From: Streptomyces cyanogenus
GTDB lineage: Bacteria > Actinomycetota > Actinomycetes > Streptomycetales > Streptomycetaceae
Assembly: GCF_017526105.1 (NCBI RefSeq)
Contig: NZ_CP071839.1
Coordinates: 868,001 to 932,000, forward strand
Direction: 5' to 3'
DNA length: 64,000 nt
The notes under the pieces are model-generated. The model did not search any database. It saw only the letters and a program-made list of their open reading frames with translations, and had not been told where the DNA came from. Of this stretch, positions 25,486 through 35,213 are shown piece by piece. The translations under genes and the position numbers were made by a program. Position 1 is the stretch's first letter, and each line of letters begins with the position of its first letter.

Positions 25486-26403
25486 TCAGAACACCGACAG
25501 CCCGGTCAGGGTCGTGAAACGGTCCAGGGCCGCCACGCCCGCCACCGAGTTCCCGCGCTCGTCCAGGCCCGGGCTCCACACGCACAGCGTGCACCGGCCC
25601 GGTACGACCGCGATGATCCCGCCGCCGACCCCGCTCTTGCCCGGCAGGCCGACGCGGTAGGCGAACTCGCCGGCCGCGTCGTACGTGCCGCAGGTCAGCA
25701 TGACCGCGTTGACCTGCTTGGCCTGGCTGCGGCTGAGCAGCCGGCTGCCGTCGGCGCGGATGCCGTGCCGGGCGAGGAAGCCGGTGGCGAGGGCCAGGTC
25801 GGCGCAGGAGGCGGCGATGGAGCACTGCCGGAAGTACTGGTCGAGCAGGACCGGCACGTCGTTGTCGATGTTGCCGTAGGACTTCATGAAGTGGGCGAGG
25901 GCGGCGTTGCGGTCGCCGTGCGCGGTCTCGGAGGCGGCGACCTCCTGGTCGAAGTCCAGCGCGAGGTTGCCGCTCTCGGCGCGCAGGAAGGACAGCAGCT
26001 CGCCGGCCGCGTCTCCGGAACGGGTCTGCAGACGGTCGGTGACGACGAGGGCACCCGCGTTGATGAAAGGATTCCGCGGGATGCCGTCCTCGTACTCCAG
26101 CTGGACCAGCGAGTTGAACGGGTTGCCGGAGGGCTCGCGGCCCACGTGCTCCCAGAGTTCGTCGCCCTCGCGGGCCAGGTCCAGGGCGAGCGTGAAGACC
26201 TTGGTGATGGACTGCGCGGAGAACGGCTGCTGCCAGTCCCCCACCCCGTACACGGTGCCGTCCAGCTCGGCGACGGCCATGCCGAACCGGCGGGGGTCGA
26301 AGGCGGCGAGTGCCGGGATGTAGTCGGCGGACCGGCCACGCCCGGGCGTGCGTTCGATCTCGGCCAGGATGCTGTCGAGGACCGGCTGGAACTGCGAGGA
26401 CAT
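25486..26403 (-). CDS. glsA: glutaminase
   Basis: 305 residues of the serine-dependent glutaminase family that hydrolyses glutamine to glutamate and ammonia. Visible are RGRSADYIPALA, the catalytic SxxK in SAQSITKVF (Ser about 64), EYEDGIPRNPFINAGALVV, and YGNIDNDVPVLLDQYF. Start uncertain: ATG 26403 gives the usual family N-terminus, with in-frame ATGs at 26412 and 26415. It is the last gene of a same-strand block for asparagine and aspartate use, 138 nt after aspA. Confidence 0.95.
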   Translation of the reverse strand: MSSQFQPVLDSILAEIERTPGRGRSADYIPALAAFDPRRFGMAVAELDGTVYGVGDWQQPFSAQSITKVFTLALDLAREGDELWEHVGREPSGNPFNSLVQLEYEDGIPRNPFINAGALVVTDRLQTRSGDAAGELLSFLRAESGNLALDFDQEVAASETAHGDRNAALAHFMKSYGNIDNDVPVLLDQYFRQCSIAASCADLALATGFLARHGIRADGSRLLSRSQAKQVNAVMLTCGTYDAAGEFAYRVGLPGKSGVGGGIIAVVPGRCTLCVWSPGLDERGNSVAGVAALDRFTTLTGLSVF

Positions 26404-26540
26404 GATCGTCATCATGCCGCACTGCTGACGCCGGGGCGCCACGGGGGCGGCGGGGAGGTGCTCCGTCCCTGGGTGCGACGGCACCCGCGGGCCGGCCCCG
26501 CCCCGCGTACCGGGGCAGGCGGCACGCGGGTGCCGGGGCG

Positions 26541-27953
26541 TCAGATCACCTGCGGGGCCCCGTTGCCGGCGAGCACCTCCGGGCGGAGCAGCGCCGTCAG
26601 CCGTTCGGCGGGCAGCAGGCCCTTCTCCAACACCAGTTCGGCCACGCCGCGGCCGGTGCGCAGGGCCTCCTTGGCGATGTCGGTCGCGGCCGTGTAGCCG
26701 ATGTGCGGGTTGAGCGCGGTGACCAGGCCGATGGAGTCCTCCACGGTGGCGCGCAGCCGCTCGGTGTTGGCGGTGATGCCGGACACGCAGCGCTCGGCGA
26801 GCGTGACGCAGGCACTCTGCAGGTGCGTGATCGACTCGGACAGGGAGTGCAGGATGATCGGCTCAAAGGCGTTGAGCTGGAGCTGTCCTGCCTCGGCGGC
26901 CATGGTGATGGCGACGTCGTTGCCGATCACCTCGAAAGCGACCTGGTTGACCACCTCGGGGATGACCGGGTTGACCTTGCCCGGCATGATCGACGAACCG
27001 GCCTGCACCGGCGGCAGGTTGATCTCGCCGAGACCCGCGCGCGGGCCGGAGGACAGCAGCCGCAGGTCGTTGCAGCTCTTGGAGAGCTTGACCGCGATCC
27101 GCTTGAGGACGCCGGACATCTGGACGAAGGCGCCGCAGTCCTGGGTGGCCTCGACCAGGTTGGCGGCCGTGACCAGGGGCAGGCCGGTGATGGCGGACAG
27201 GTGCCGGCGAGCCGCCTCGGCGTAGCCGGCGGGCGCGTTGAGGCCGGTGCCGATGGCCGTGGCGCCGAGGTTGATCTCGTGGATCAGCTCGACGGCCTCG
27301 GCGAGACGGCTGCGGTCCTCCTCGATCATGACGGCGAATGCGGAGAACTCCTGGCCGAGCGTCATCGGCACGGCGTCCTGCAACTGTGTACGGCCCATCT
27401 TGAGCACGTCACGGAACTCGACGGCTTTGCGGGCGAACGCGTCCTGCAGTACAGACATCGCCTTGAGCAGTCCACGTACCGCGAAGACCGTCGCTATCTT
27501 GACGGCGGTCGGGTAGACGTCATTGGTCGACTGGCCGAGGTTGACGTCCTCGTTGGGGTGCAGGTACGTGTACTCGCCCTTGGCGCGGCCGAGCAGTTCC
27601 AGCGCGCGGTTGGCGACGACCTCGTTGGCGTTCATGTTGGTGGAGGTGCCGGCACCGCCCTGGATGACGTCCACCACGAACTGGTCGTGCAGTTTGCCGG
27701 CGCGGATCTCCCGGCAGGCCGCGACGATCGCCGCGGCCTTCTCGGGCGCCAGCAGCCCGAGTTCCTCGTTGGCGAGCGCGGCGGCCTCCTTGACGGCGGC
27801 CAGGGCGTCGATCAGATGGGGGTACGCCGAGATCGGGGTGCCGGTGATGGGGAAGTTCTCCGTCGCGCGCAGGGTGTGGACACCCCAGTACGCGTCGGCG
27901 GGGACGTCGCGGTCGCCGAGCAGGTCGTGCTCGCTGCGGGTGGCGGCGGTCAT
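26541..27953 (-). CDS. aspA: aspartate ammonia-lyase
   Basis: 470 residues of the class II fumarase/aspartase superfamily, deaminating L-aspartate to fumarate. Shows VIQGGAGTSTNMNANEVVAN, the HPNEDVNLGQSTNDVYPTA segment, and the superfamily signature GSSIMPGKVNP on the mobile catalytic loop. ATG 27953 is chosen, preceded by AGAGGA; upstream in-frame starts lack family-like sequence. It lies between asparaginase and glutaminase genes, completing Asn to Asp to fumarate. Confidence 0.96.
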   Translation of the reverse strand: MTAATRSEHDLLGDRDVPADAYWGVHTLRATENFPITGTPISAYPHLIDALAAVKEAAALANEELGLLAPEKAAAIVAACREIRAGKLHDQFVVDVIQGGAGTSTNMNANEVVANRALELLGRAKGEYTYLHPNEDVNLGQSTNDVYPTAVKIATVFAVRGLLKAMSVLQDAFARKAVEFRDVLKMGRTQLQDAVPMTLGQEFSAFAVMIEEDRSRLAEAVELIHEINLGATAIGTGLNAPAGYAEAARRHLSAITGLPLVTAANLVEATQDCGAFVQMSGVLKRIAVKLSKSCNDLRLLSSGPRAGLGEINLPPVQAGSSIMPGKVNPVIPEVVNQVAFEVIGNDVAITMAAEAGQLQLNAFEPIILHSLSESITHLQSACVTLAERCVSGITANTERLRATVEDSIGLVTALNPHIGYTAATDIAKEALRTGRGVAELVLEKGLLPAERLTALLRPEVLAGNGAPQVI

Positions 27954-28085
27954 GAGAGCAGGGGTCCTCTTTCTGAGGTACGGAGGGGAGAGCGCCCCGG
28001 AACGGGCGCGGGGAAATGCGCGATCACCCACGGACGGCCCGCGGACCGACGACGGCCCGCAGCCCCCGTCGGGACGCGGCGAAAG

Positions 28086-29102
28086 CTACGCGCAGGCGGT
28101 GAGCGGAACCGGATCCAGCGCAGGCACGGGCCGCACACGGCCCACCGGCTGCCCACCACCCAGCAGCGGCTCCCCCGCGAACTCGGTGAGGAGCCCGGGA
28201 TCCACGCCCGCGCGGGCGAGCGCGGCCGCAGCGACCGGTATCCGCGCCCGGTTCGCCCCGTCGGCGATCTTCACGGCGACAGCCGTGCCGTCCGGCAGCG
28301 CAGCGACCTGTACGCCCTCGAAGCCGTCCTTGGCGAGCAGCCCCGGCACGGCCCGCATGAGCGCGGCCACGTCCCGGCCGGAGCCGGAGGCCATCTCGGC
28401 GTGCTCGCGCATCGCGTCGGCGACCCGGGCCTCGGGGGTGCCGGGCTCGGCCGAGGTGATCCGGGCCAGGGCGCGGGCCAGGCCGTGCAGGGAGATGGAG
28501 AACAGCGGGGCGCCGCAGCCGTCCACGGTGACCCGGGCGACACGCTGGCCGGTCAGTTCCTCCAGGGTCTCGGCGACGGCCTGCTGGAGCGGGTGCGCCG
28601 GGTCCAGGTAGTCCTCCAGGGACCAGCCGTTGATCCTGGCCGTCCACAGCATGGCGGCGTGCTTGCCGGAGCAGTTCTGGGCGAGGCGGGAGGGCAGCCG
28701 GCCCTCGCGGACCCAGGCGTCCCGGACGACCGGGTCGAACGGCATGTCGGGCACGTTGCGCAGGTCGTCCTCGGTGAGCCCGGCGAGTTCGAGGATGCGC
28801 CGGGTGCCGGCGAGGTGGCGCTCCTCGCCGGAGTGGCTCGCGGCGGCCAGCGACAGCAGTTCGCCGTCGAGCGGCAGCCCGGCCCGCAACATGGCCACGG
28901 CCTGGACGGGCTTGAGGGCCGAGCGCGGGTAGAAGGCCGCCTCGATGTCGCCGAGCTGGAACCGTACCTGCCCGTCGGCGCCGAGGACGACGACGGAGCC
29001 GTAGTGGATGCCCTCGACGACCCCGCCGCGGATGAGGTGGGCGACGGGGGCGTGGAGGGGTTCGCGCACGACGGGTGCGTCGGCGGGGGAACTGCTGTAC
29101 AT
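28086..29102 (-). CDS. ansA: L-asparaginase (PF06089, Rhizobium AnsA-like family)
   Basis: 338 residues of the asparaginase II family that differs from the E. coli enzymes. Conserved segments: HLIRGGVVEGIHYGSVVVL, YPRSALKPVQAVAML with the proposed nucleophile Ser and a Lys, SHSGEERHLAG, NCSGKHAAML and DGCGAPLFSISL. It converts asparagine to aspartate and ammonia. Downstream of the asparagine permease by 40 nt and upstream of aspA, so a catabolic operon is likely. ATG 29102 immediately follows an in-frame GTG. Confidence 0.93.
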   Translation of the reverse strand: MYSSSPADAPVVREPLHAPVAHLIRGGVVEGIHYGSVVVLGADGQVRFQLGDIEAAFYPRSALKPVQAVAMLRAGLPLDGELLSLAAASHSGEERHLAGTRRILELAGLTEDDLRNVPDMPFDPVVRDAWVREGRLPSRLAQNCSGKHAAMLWTARINGWSLEDYLDPAHPLQQAVAETLEELTGQRVARVTVDGCGAPLFSISLHGLARALARITSAEPGTPEARVADAMREHAEMASGSGRDVAALMRAVPGLLAKDGFEGVQVAALPDGTAVAVKIADGANRARIPVAAAALARAGVDPGLLTEFAGEPLLGGGQPVGRVRPVPALDPVPLTACA

Positions 29103-29142
29103 CACTGCCTGATCAGGAGGTCGGGGTCGGCCGGTACGCGGG

Positions 29143-30582
29143 TCACGCGTCGGCGCCGGTGGACGTGCGGGACATGCGGGCGCGGATGGCGTACCAGCCC
29201 GCGACCAGTGCTGCGACGATCAGCGGCAGGCACAGCACGGTGGTGCGTCCTGCGCCGCCGTCGGCGTACATGAGGACCAGGACGGAGGCGAGGAACGCCA
29301 GCGTCACGAGTTCGGTCCAGGGAGAGCCCGGCAGCCGGTACGACGGCCGGGTCAGCTCGCCGTTCCGGGTCTTCTGCCAGAAGAGCAGGTGACAGAGCAT
29401 GATCATGCCCCAGGTCGCGAGGATGCCGATCGCCGCGAAGTTGAGGACGATCTCGAACGCGTCGGCGGGGACGACGTAGTTCAGGCCCACGCCGAGCACA
29501 CACATACCGCTGGTGAGCAGGATCCCGCCGTACGGGACCTGGCTGCGGCTCATCCGGCCGGTGAACTTCGGGGCGGATCCGCTCATCGCCATGGAGCGCA
29601 GGATGCGGCCGGTGGAGTACAGGCCGGAGTTCAGTGAGGACATGGCGGCGGTCAGGACGACCAGGTTCATCACGCCGCCGGCGGCCGGGACTCCGATGTT
29701 GGACAGGACCGTGACGAAGGGGCTCTGGCCGGCGGAGTACGCGTTCCACGGGAGCAGCATCGACAGCAGGACGACCGAGCCGACGTAGAACAGGCCCACG
29801 CGCCACATGATCGAGTTGATCGCCTTCGGCATGATCTTCTCGGGGTTCTCGGTCTCGCCCGCGGCGACACCGACCAGCTCGACCGAGGCGTACGCGAAGA
29901 CGACGCCCTGGATGATCAGCAGCATGGGCAGCAGACCGTTGGGGAAGATGCCGCCGTTGTCGGTGATCAGGGACGGGCCGGGGTGGTGGCCGTCGACCGG
30001 GTGCTGCGTGACCAGCAGGAAGATGCCGATGCACATGAACACCACGAGGGCGCCGACCTTGACGATCGCGAACCAGAACTCCAGCTCACCGAATATCTTG
30101 ACCGATATCAGGTTGACGGTCAGGACGACCGCGAGGGCGATCAATGCGATCAACCATTGCGGGATGTCCGAGAACATGCCCCAGTAGTGCGTGTAGGTGG
30201 CGACGGCCGTGATGTCGGCGATGCCGGTCGTCGCCCAGTTCAGGAAGTACATCCAGCCCGCGGTGTAGGCGCCCTTCTCGCCCAGGAACTCCCGGGCGTA
30301 CGACACGAAGGCGCCGGAGGACGGGCGGTACAGGACGAGTTCACCCAGGGCGCGCACGACCAGGAAGGCGAAGACGCCGCAGACGGCGTAGGCGATGAAC
30401 AGGGAGGGGCCGGCGTCGGCGAGCCGGCCGCCCGCGCCGAGGAAGAGGCCGGTGCCGATGGCGCCGCCGATGGCGATCATGTTGACGTGCCGGTGCTTCA
30501 GGCCTTTGCTGTAGCCGGCGTCTCCGGCGTCGACATGGCCGGACGAGGGGCGCGTCTCGTCTTTGAGGTGCTGCTCGCTCAC
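29143..30582 (-). CDS. ansP: amino acid permease, asparagine permease-like
   Basis: 479 residues, twelve-helix APC-family transporter. Has the family start [40 protein letters not shown] and [19 protein letters not shown]. This is the AAT subfamily that imports neutral amino acids with protons; specificity for asparagine is inferred from its asparaginase and aspartase neighbours. GTG 30582 overlaps the regulator's stop by 4 nt (GTGA), so permease translation is tied to the regulator's. Confidence 0.92.
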   Translation of the reverse strand: MSEQHLKDETRPSSGHVDAGDAGYSKGLKHRHVNMIAIGGAIGTGLFLGAGGRLADAGPSLFIAYAVCGVFAFLVVRALGELVLYRPSSGAFVSYAREFLGEKGAYTAGWMYFLNWATTGIADITAVATYTHYWGMFSDIPQWLIALIALAVVLTVNLISVKIFGELEFWFAIVKVGALVVFMCIGIFLLVTQHPVDGHHPGPSLITDNGGIFPNGLLPMLLIIQGVVFAYASVELVGVAAGETENPEKIMPKAINSIMWRVGLFYVGSVVLLSMLLPWNAYSAGQSPFVTVLSNIGVPAAGGVMNLVVLTAAMSSLNSGLYSTGRILRSMAMSGSAPKFTGRMSRSQVPYGGILLTSGMCVLGVGLNYVVPADAFEIVLNFAAIGILATWGMIMLCHLLFWQKTRNGELTRPSYRLPGSPWTELVTLAFLASVLVLMYADGGAGRTTVLCLPLIVAALVAGWYAIRARMSRTSTGADA

Positions 30583-31310
30583 GCCTCGGGTCCGCCTTCC
30601 ATAGGGGGGTCCGTCCGCTGGGGACGCACGATGTCGGTGAGGGTCGTCTCGACGCGGTCCAGGTGGTGGCTCATGGCCTCCACCGCGTCGTGTTCGGAAC
30701 CGTCGGCCAGCGCCTCGACGATCGCCCGGTGCTCGCGGTTGGACTGTTCGCGGCGTCCGCCCAGCTCGTTGAGGAAGGCCGACTGACGCGCCAGTGCGTC
30801 GCGGATCTCCTCGATGACCCGGCGGAAGACCGGGTTCTGGGCGGCCTCGGCCACGGCGAGGTGGAAGAGGGTGTCCATCGCGACCCAGGCGGTGGTGTCC
30901 GTCTCCCGCTCCATGCGGTCGAGCAGGTGGGCCAGGTGGTCCAGGTTCTCCGGGGTGCGGCGCAGGGCCGCGTATCCGGCGACCGGGATCTCGATGTGCC
31001 GGCGCACCTCCAGCAGGTCGCTGGCCGCGTAGTCGCCGAAGGTGGGGTCCTCGACGGTGTTCGCGACGACGAAGGTGCCCTTGCCGGTCCGGGAGACCGT
31101 CAGGCCCATCGTCTGCAGCGCGCGCAGCGCCTCGCGCAGCACGGGCCGGGACACCTCGAGGGTGCGGCACAGCTCGGCCTCGGAGGGGAGCTTGTCGCCG
31201 ATGGCGTAACGGCCGCGCTCGATGGCGCCGCGGAGGTGGTCGAGCACCGCTTCCATGGCGCTGACGCGCCGCGGGACGGGACCACCTGTCTGGCTGTCTG
31301 ACAGGTTCAC
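30579..31310 (-). CDS. FadR-subfamily GntR regulator of the asparagine/aspartate operon
   Basis: 243 residues. Winged helix about 18-85 ([40 protein letters not shown]), then an all-helical FCD ligand-binding domain about 100-230 whose metal-binding His/Asp set is partly visible ([31 protein letters not shown]). First gene of the operon with the permease. The GTG start lies 4 nt beyond an inverted repeat that falls inside its own first codons, suggesting autoregulation. Inducer probably asparagine or aspartate; that is inference. Confidence 0.92.
   Translation of the reverse strand: MNLSDSQTGGPVPRRVSAMEAVLDHLRGAIERGRYAIGDKLPSEAELCRTLEVSRPVLREALRALQTMGLTVSRTGKGTFVVANTVEDPTFGDYAASDLLEVRRHIEIPVAGYAALRRTPENLDHLAHLLDRMERETDTTAWVAMDTLFHLAVAEAAQNPVFRRVIEEIRDALARQSAFLNELGGRREQSNREHRAIVEALADGSEHDAVEAMSHHLDRVETTLTDIVRPQRTDPPMEGGPEA
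31284..31306. promoter_or_regulatory. FadR-type operator overlapping the regulator's first codons
   Basis: Inverted repeat ACCTGTC (31284-31290) and GACAGGT (31300-31306) with a nested TGTC-T-GACA (31295-31303). Downstream (on the minus strand) of the promoter, it would act as a roadblock or initiation block. Confidence 0.55.
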
Positions 31311-31317
31311 GGGAGCG

Positions 31318-31347
31318 ATCCTGCGTGTTGCGGGCGGGGAGTGTCAA
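31318..31347 (-). promoter_or_regulatory. promoter of the fadR-like/ansP operon
   Basis: Minus strand TTGACA (31342-31347), 18-nt spacer, CAGGAT (31318-31323), 8 nt before the GTG start, so the leader would be very short or absent. Confidence 0.5.
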
Positions 31348-31428
31348 GACATCGAGTAAGCAAACATTCACGGGGTGCGGCGCCTGAATGCAGGCATCCG
31401 CACCCCGTGGGTGATCAGCGGCGTTCGC

Positions 31429-32265
31429 TCAGCTGTTGAGCGTGCCGGTGGCGAGCAGGCCGAGCAGGCCGGCGCCGATGATGATCCGGTAGATCACGAA
31501 GGCGTTGAAGGAGTGCTTGGCGACGAACTTGAGCAGCCAGGCGATGGAGGCGTAGGCGACCACGAACGACACGATCGTGCCGACGGCCAGGGGGGCGGCG
31601 CCGACGCCCGCGCCGAGGGCGTCCTTCAGCTCGTACAGGCCCGCGCCGGTCAGGGCCGGGATGCCCAGGAAGAACGAGAGCCGGGTGGCGGCGACGCGGT
31701 CCAGGTCCAGGATGAGCGCGGTGGACATGGTCGCGCCGGAGCGGGAGAAGCCGGGGAAGAGCAGGGCGAGGATCTGGGAGCAGCCGACCCACATCGCGTC
31801 CTTGAAGGACGTGTCGTCCTCGCCGCGCTTGTGCCGGCCCATCTGGTCGGCGGCCCACATCACACCCGAGCCGACGATCAGGGAGCCGGCGACCACCCAC
31901 AGCGAGGCGAGCGGGCCGTCGATCAGCGGCTTCGCGGCCAGGCCCACCACGACGATCGGAATGGTGGCGGCGATGACCCACCAGGCGAACTTGTAGTCGT
32001 GGTGGTAGCGCTCCTCGCGGTTGGTCAGACCGCGGAACCATGCGGAGACGATCCGCCTGATGTCCTTGAAGAAGTACACGAGCACGGCGGCGATGGCGCC
32101 GACCTGGATGACGGCGGAGAAGCCGACGACGGACTTGTCGTCGACGGGGATGTCCATGAGCCCCTCGGCGATCTTGAGGTGGCCGGTGGAGGACACGGGG
32201 AGGAACTCGGTCACCCCCTCGACTACTCCGAGGACGACGGCCTGACCGACGGAGATGGCGCTCAT
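31429..32265 (-). CDS. uppP: undecaprenyl-diphosphate phosphatase
   Basis: 278-residue BacA/UppP membrane enzyme that recycles the undecaprenyl carrier of cell-wall synthesis and confers bacitracin tolerance. Eight or so helices with the catalytic motifs EGVTEFLPVSSTGH (about 16-29) and LFPGFSRSGAT (about 169-179). Stands alone on the minus strand between the asparagine operon and the fluoride exporter operon. Confidence 0.97.
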   Translation of the reverse strand: MSAISVGQAVVLGVVEGVTEFLPVSSTGHLKIAEGLMDIPVDDKSVVGFSAVIQVGAIAAVLVYFFKDIRRIVSAWFRGLTNREERYHHDYKFAWWVIAATIPIVVVGLAAKPLIDGPLASLWVVAGSLIVGSGVMWAADQMGRHKRGEDDTSFKDAMWVGCSQILALLFPGFSRSGATMSTALILDLDRVAATRLSFFLGIPALTGAGLYELKDALGAGVGAAPLAVGTIVSFVVAYASIAWLLKFVAKHSFNAFVIYRIIIGAGLLGLLATGTLNS

Positions 32266-32340
32266 GGGATCCAGTTCTGAGGAGGGTTGGTCGACATTGC
32301 TGTAGACAGTACTGACTGTGCCCGGCCGGATGGCAAGCGC

Positions 32341-32715
32341 TCAGGCCCACAGGGCGCCGGCGAGTGAGACCCCGGTAAAGGCCGCCGCGAGCCCCGCCGC
32401 CACGCTTGCCGCGACGTTCAGTGCAGCGTAGAGGCCGGAGCCGGCCTCGGTCAGCCGCAGGGTCTCGTAGGAGAAGGTCGAGTAGGTCGTCAGCGCGCCG
32501 CACAGCCCGGTGCCCAGCAGGAGCTGCGCATGGGGCCCGGCGGCCCCGGCGGACACGGCACCGGTGAGCAGCCCCAGGACCAGGCAGCCCGCCACGTTCA
32601 CGGCGAACGTGCCCCACGGGAAGAGCGAGTCGTGACGGGCCTGTACGGCACGGTCGGTGAGATAGCGCACGGGTGCGCCGACGACGGCTCCCGCGATGAC
32701 CAGCAGCCAGTTCAC
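32341..32715 (-). CDS. crcB: fluoride exporter CrcB/FluC, subunit 2
   Basis: 124 residues, four helices. Has [12 protein letters not shown], the Asn-containing [33 protein letters not shown] with the polar track of Fluc channels. Start overlaps the stop of the DUF190 gene by 4 nt (ATGA). With the second crcB at 33089 it can form either two homodimers or an antiparallel heterodimer; the paired-gene arrangement favours the heterodimer. Confidence 0.95.
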   Translation of the reverse strand: MNWLLVIAGAVVGAPVRYLTDRAVQARHDSLFPWGTFAVNVAGCLVLGLLTGAVSAGAAGPHAQLLLGTGLCGALTTYSTFSYETLRLTEAGSGLYAALNVAASVAAGLAAAFTGVSLAGALWA

Positions 32716-33092
32716 AACGACTTCTTACCCTTCGGGTCCGTTCTCCCCGGACCGGGGGTGGGCTCCGCGTACCGGACGACCTCGCACGCCTCCAGGGTGA
32801 CGAGGCCCTCGACGGCCAGCTCCTCCAGCCGCGGCAGGAACGCCCGGATCCGTTCCTCCGCGTCCACCACGACCACCGCGACCGGCAGGTCCTCGCTCAG
32901 GGACAGCAGGCGGGAGGTGTGGATGCGGGAGGAGGCGCCGAAGCCCTCGACGCCCCGGAAGACGCTGGCCCCGGTGAGTCCGGCGGCGTGCGCCCGGTGC
33001 ACGATCTCGGAGTAGAGGGGCCGGTGGTGCCAGGTGTCGTCCTCGCCGAGGTACACGGTGAGCCGGAGGGCGCGGTCGGTGCGGAACGTCAT
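32712..33092 (-). CDS. DUF190 protein between two fluoride exporter subunits
   Basis: 126 residues, PII-like ferredoxin-like fold family DUF190: [40 protein letters not shown], and [14 protein letters not shown]. Overlaps both crcB genes by 4 nt, so the three products are probably made in fixed ratio. A role as cytoplasmic modulator of the channel is inferred from the linkage. ATG 33092 chosen for the family N-terminus and the coupled overlap. Confidence 0.9.
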   Translation of the reverse strand: MTFRTDRALRLTVYLGEDDTWHHRPLYSEIVHRAHAAGLTGASVFRGVEGFGASSRIHTSRLLSLSEDLPVAVVVVDAEERIRAFLPRLEELAVEGLVTLEACEVVRYAEPTPGPGRTDPKGKKSL

Positions 33093-33550
33093 CGCGGCCT
33101 CCCGAGCAGCAGGCGGCGGGCGGCGGCCGAGGCGAGCCACACCGCCGCGAGGGCCGCGCACAGGGTCGCGGCGAGATAGGCGATCGCCAGGCCGGGGCGG
33201 CCGGCGTCCACCAGTCCGCGGCTGTCGACCGCGTAGGTGGAGAAGGTGGTGAAGCCACCGAGGACGCCGGTGCCGAGGAACGGGCGCAGCAGACGGTGTG
33301 CGGCCCACACCTCGGTGACGAGCACCATGAGCACGCCCATGGCGGCGCAGCCGGAGACGTTGGTCCAGAAGGTCGCCCAGGGGAAGCCGCCGGAGGGTGT
33401 GGGCCAGGCGAGCGTGAGGGCGTAGCGGCCCGTCGCGCCGAGCGCGCCGCCGGCCGCCACGGCCGCGACGACGGGCGCCTGGGCACGCCACTCGGCCCGC
33501 CGCGCCGGCGCGGGGCGGACACCGCGGGTCTCGGTTCGCGGGGCTGTCAT
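33089..33550 (-). CDS. crcB: fluoride exporter CrcB/FluC, subunit 1
   Basis: 153 residues. A 25-residue polar N-terminal extension precedes four helices: [55 protein letters not shown]. The conserved Asn, Thr-Phe and Ser-Thr-Tyr positions of Fluc channels are present. First gene of the crcB-DUF190-crcB operon. No fluoride-riboswitch consensus was found in the 69 nt before it. Confidence 0.95.
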   Translation of the reverse strand: MTAPRTETRGVRPAPARRAEWRAQAPVVAAVAAGGALGATGRYALTLAWPTPSGGFPWATFWTNVSGCAAMGVLMVLVTEVWAAHRLLRPFLGTGVLGGFTTFSTYAVDSRGLVDAGRPGLAIAYLAATLCAALAAVWLASAAARRLLLGRPR

Positions 33551-33618
33551 CCTGGTACGTCTCCTGTTCGGCCCCTGCCCCGGCGGGCGATCAAGGCCGG
33601 AACCAGGGTACCGCCGCC

Positions 33619-34578
33619 TCAGCGCGCGGCAGGGCGGGCGCAGACCGCCACACCGGGCTCCCAGAGGCTGCCCAGCACCAGGTGGTCACCGGTCACGCAC
33701 ACGCTGGTGACCATGCGGAAGGCGGAGCGCCGGCGGGTGAGGTGGTGGACGGTGCGGCCCCGGTCGTCGACGGCGACCACGCCGACGGTGCCGCTCGGCC
33801 GGTACGGCGCGCGCACGGCGGCCCGGGCGGCGCCGCGGCGGACGGCCCGCGGGGCGCGGTGCAGCAGGTCCAGCGGGGGGACACGGGGACTGGCAAGGGC
33901 AGCCCAGACCGGACCGCCGGGGCCCTCGCGCCAGAGGTTGTCCGGCATGCCGGGCAGGTCGGCGAAGGGCTCGGCATGACCCGCGCGGGGGCCGGTGAGC
34001 GGGATGCGGGTGAGGCGGCAGGAGCCGGTCTCGGCGATCACCAGGAAGGAACCGTCGGCACTCGGGGCGAGTCCGTTGGCGAACTGCAGGCCGTCCAGCA
34101 GGACCTCGGGTTCCCCGCCCTCGGGAGCGAGCCGCAGCAGGCGCCCGGTGCCGCTGTGTTCGACGATGTCGCCGATCCACCGGTGCAGCGGGTAGCGGCG
34201 GCTGGAGACGGTGAAGTACACGCTGCCGTCGGACAGGGCGACGGCGTTGCTGCAGAAGCGCAGCCGCTCCCCCGCCACCGAGTCCGCGAGGACGCGGACG
34301 GTGCCGTCGCCGGTGTCCACGCGCAGCAGGCCGCGCTCCGCGTCGCACACCAGCAGGTCGCCGTCCGGCAGGAGTTCGAGCCCGAGGGGCCGGCCGCCCG
34401 TCTCGGCCAGCACCTCCGTGCGGGCCGTGAGCGGGTCGCCGAGGCGGTGGACGCGCAGGATGCGTCCGTCCGCCACTCCGGTCAGCACGCGCCCGTGCGG
34501 ATCGGCGACGACGTCCTCGGGGCCGCGGGCGCCCAGGGCGACGTGGTGGAGCGGTACGAGTGGCGTCGGTCGGTCCAT
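33619..34578 (-). CDS. SMP-30/strictosidine synthase-like beta-propeller protein
   Basis: 319 residues with repeating propeller blades. Characteristic are [40 protein letters not shown], and [20 protein letters not shown], matching strictosidine synthase-like/SMP-30 lactonases. No signal peptide. Reaction unknown, perhaps a lactonase. 68 nt upstream is an ArsR-like regulator in the same direction, so they may share a transcript. Confidence 0.85.
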   Translation of the reverse strand: MDRPTPLVPLHHVALGARGPEDVVADPHGRVLTGVADGRILRVHRLGDPLTARTEVLAETGGRPLGLELLPDGDLLVCDAERGLLRVDTGDGTVRVLADSVAGERLRFCSNAVALSDGSVYFTVSSRRYPLHRWIGDIVEHSGTGRLLRLAPEGGEPEVLLDGLQFANGLAPSADGSFLVIAETGSCRLTRIPLTGPRAGHAEPFADLPGMPDNLWREGPGGPVWAALASPRVPPLDLLHRAPRAVRRGAARAAVRAPYRPSGTVGVVAVDDRGRTVHHLTRRRSAFRMVTSVCVTGDHLVLGSLWEPGVAVCARPAAR

Positions 34579-34645
34579 GTGCGTCCCTTCTCCGTCGGGG
34601 CGCCCCCGCCCCCTTGCCCCGGCAGTCCCCCGTGGCCGTGCTCCG

Positions 34646-34933
34646 TCACCAGCCTTTTTCGAACATCCGGGCCACCTCGGCGATCCGGATCTCGTCGCGC
34701 ACGTAGTAGGTGCGGCAGCGGATCCGGCGGGTGCGCAGGAGGCCCAGGCGGGTGAGGAGGTCCAGGTGGGCGAGCGCGGTCCGGCGGGGTACGCCCAGTT
34801 TGACTGCGACGGCCCGTGCGGTGACGCCGGTCGCGGCGAGGTCGCCGCGGCTCGCGGCCGGGAAGTGGGCCGGCGGGTCCTTGAGCCACTCCAGGATGGT
34901 CTGCCGCATCCGGCCCGAGGGAGATCCCGTCAT
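34646..34933 (-). CDS. ArsR-like winged-helix regulator
   Basis: 95 residues, a single winged helix: MRQTILEWLKDPPAHF, then VTARAVAVKLGVPRRTALAH and LDLLTRLGLLRTRR, and the wing CRTYYVRDE. No metal-binding CxC motif, so not a classical arsenic sensor. Sits before the propeller-protein gene in the same direction. Confidence 0.82.
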   Translation of the reverse strand: MTGSPSGRMRQTILEWLKDPPAHFPAASRGDLAATGVTARAVAVKLGVPRRTALAHLDLLTRLGLLRTRRIRCRTYYVRDEIRIAEVARMFEKGW

Positions 34934-35213
34934 CCGTCCGCCTCCCGTCCCCGGCCCCTCGTACGCAGTGTTCCCACTGTCGCGCGGGCGACGCCGTCAC
35001 GTCCGGTACTCGACGGCCGTTGTCCGGTACCGGACGGCCGTGCGCCCCAGGGAGCGTCCCGCGGCCCCGGGGGCACGGCGCGGGGGCGGCCGCCTGGTGC
35101 GACCGGGCACCCGGGCGAGCCGAACCGCCCGGCCGGCAGAGGAAGTTCCGCTGAAGAGTGGCTTCATGGGTGCACTCCGGGCGCGTGCGGCGGCCGGGCA
35201 TGAATACGGCTAC

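Noticed and set aside
33551..33620. Fluoride riboswitch before the crcB operon
   Set aside because: The conserved GGNGATG and GTTCGCC-type elements of the crcB motif are not present on the minus strand here.
34934..35213. Possible small gene upstream of the ArsR-like regulator
   Set aside because: Only Arg/Pro-rich frames without a ribosome-binding site or recognisable motif.
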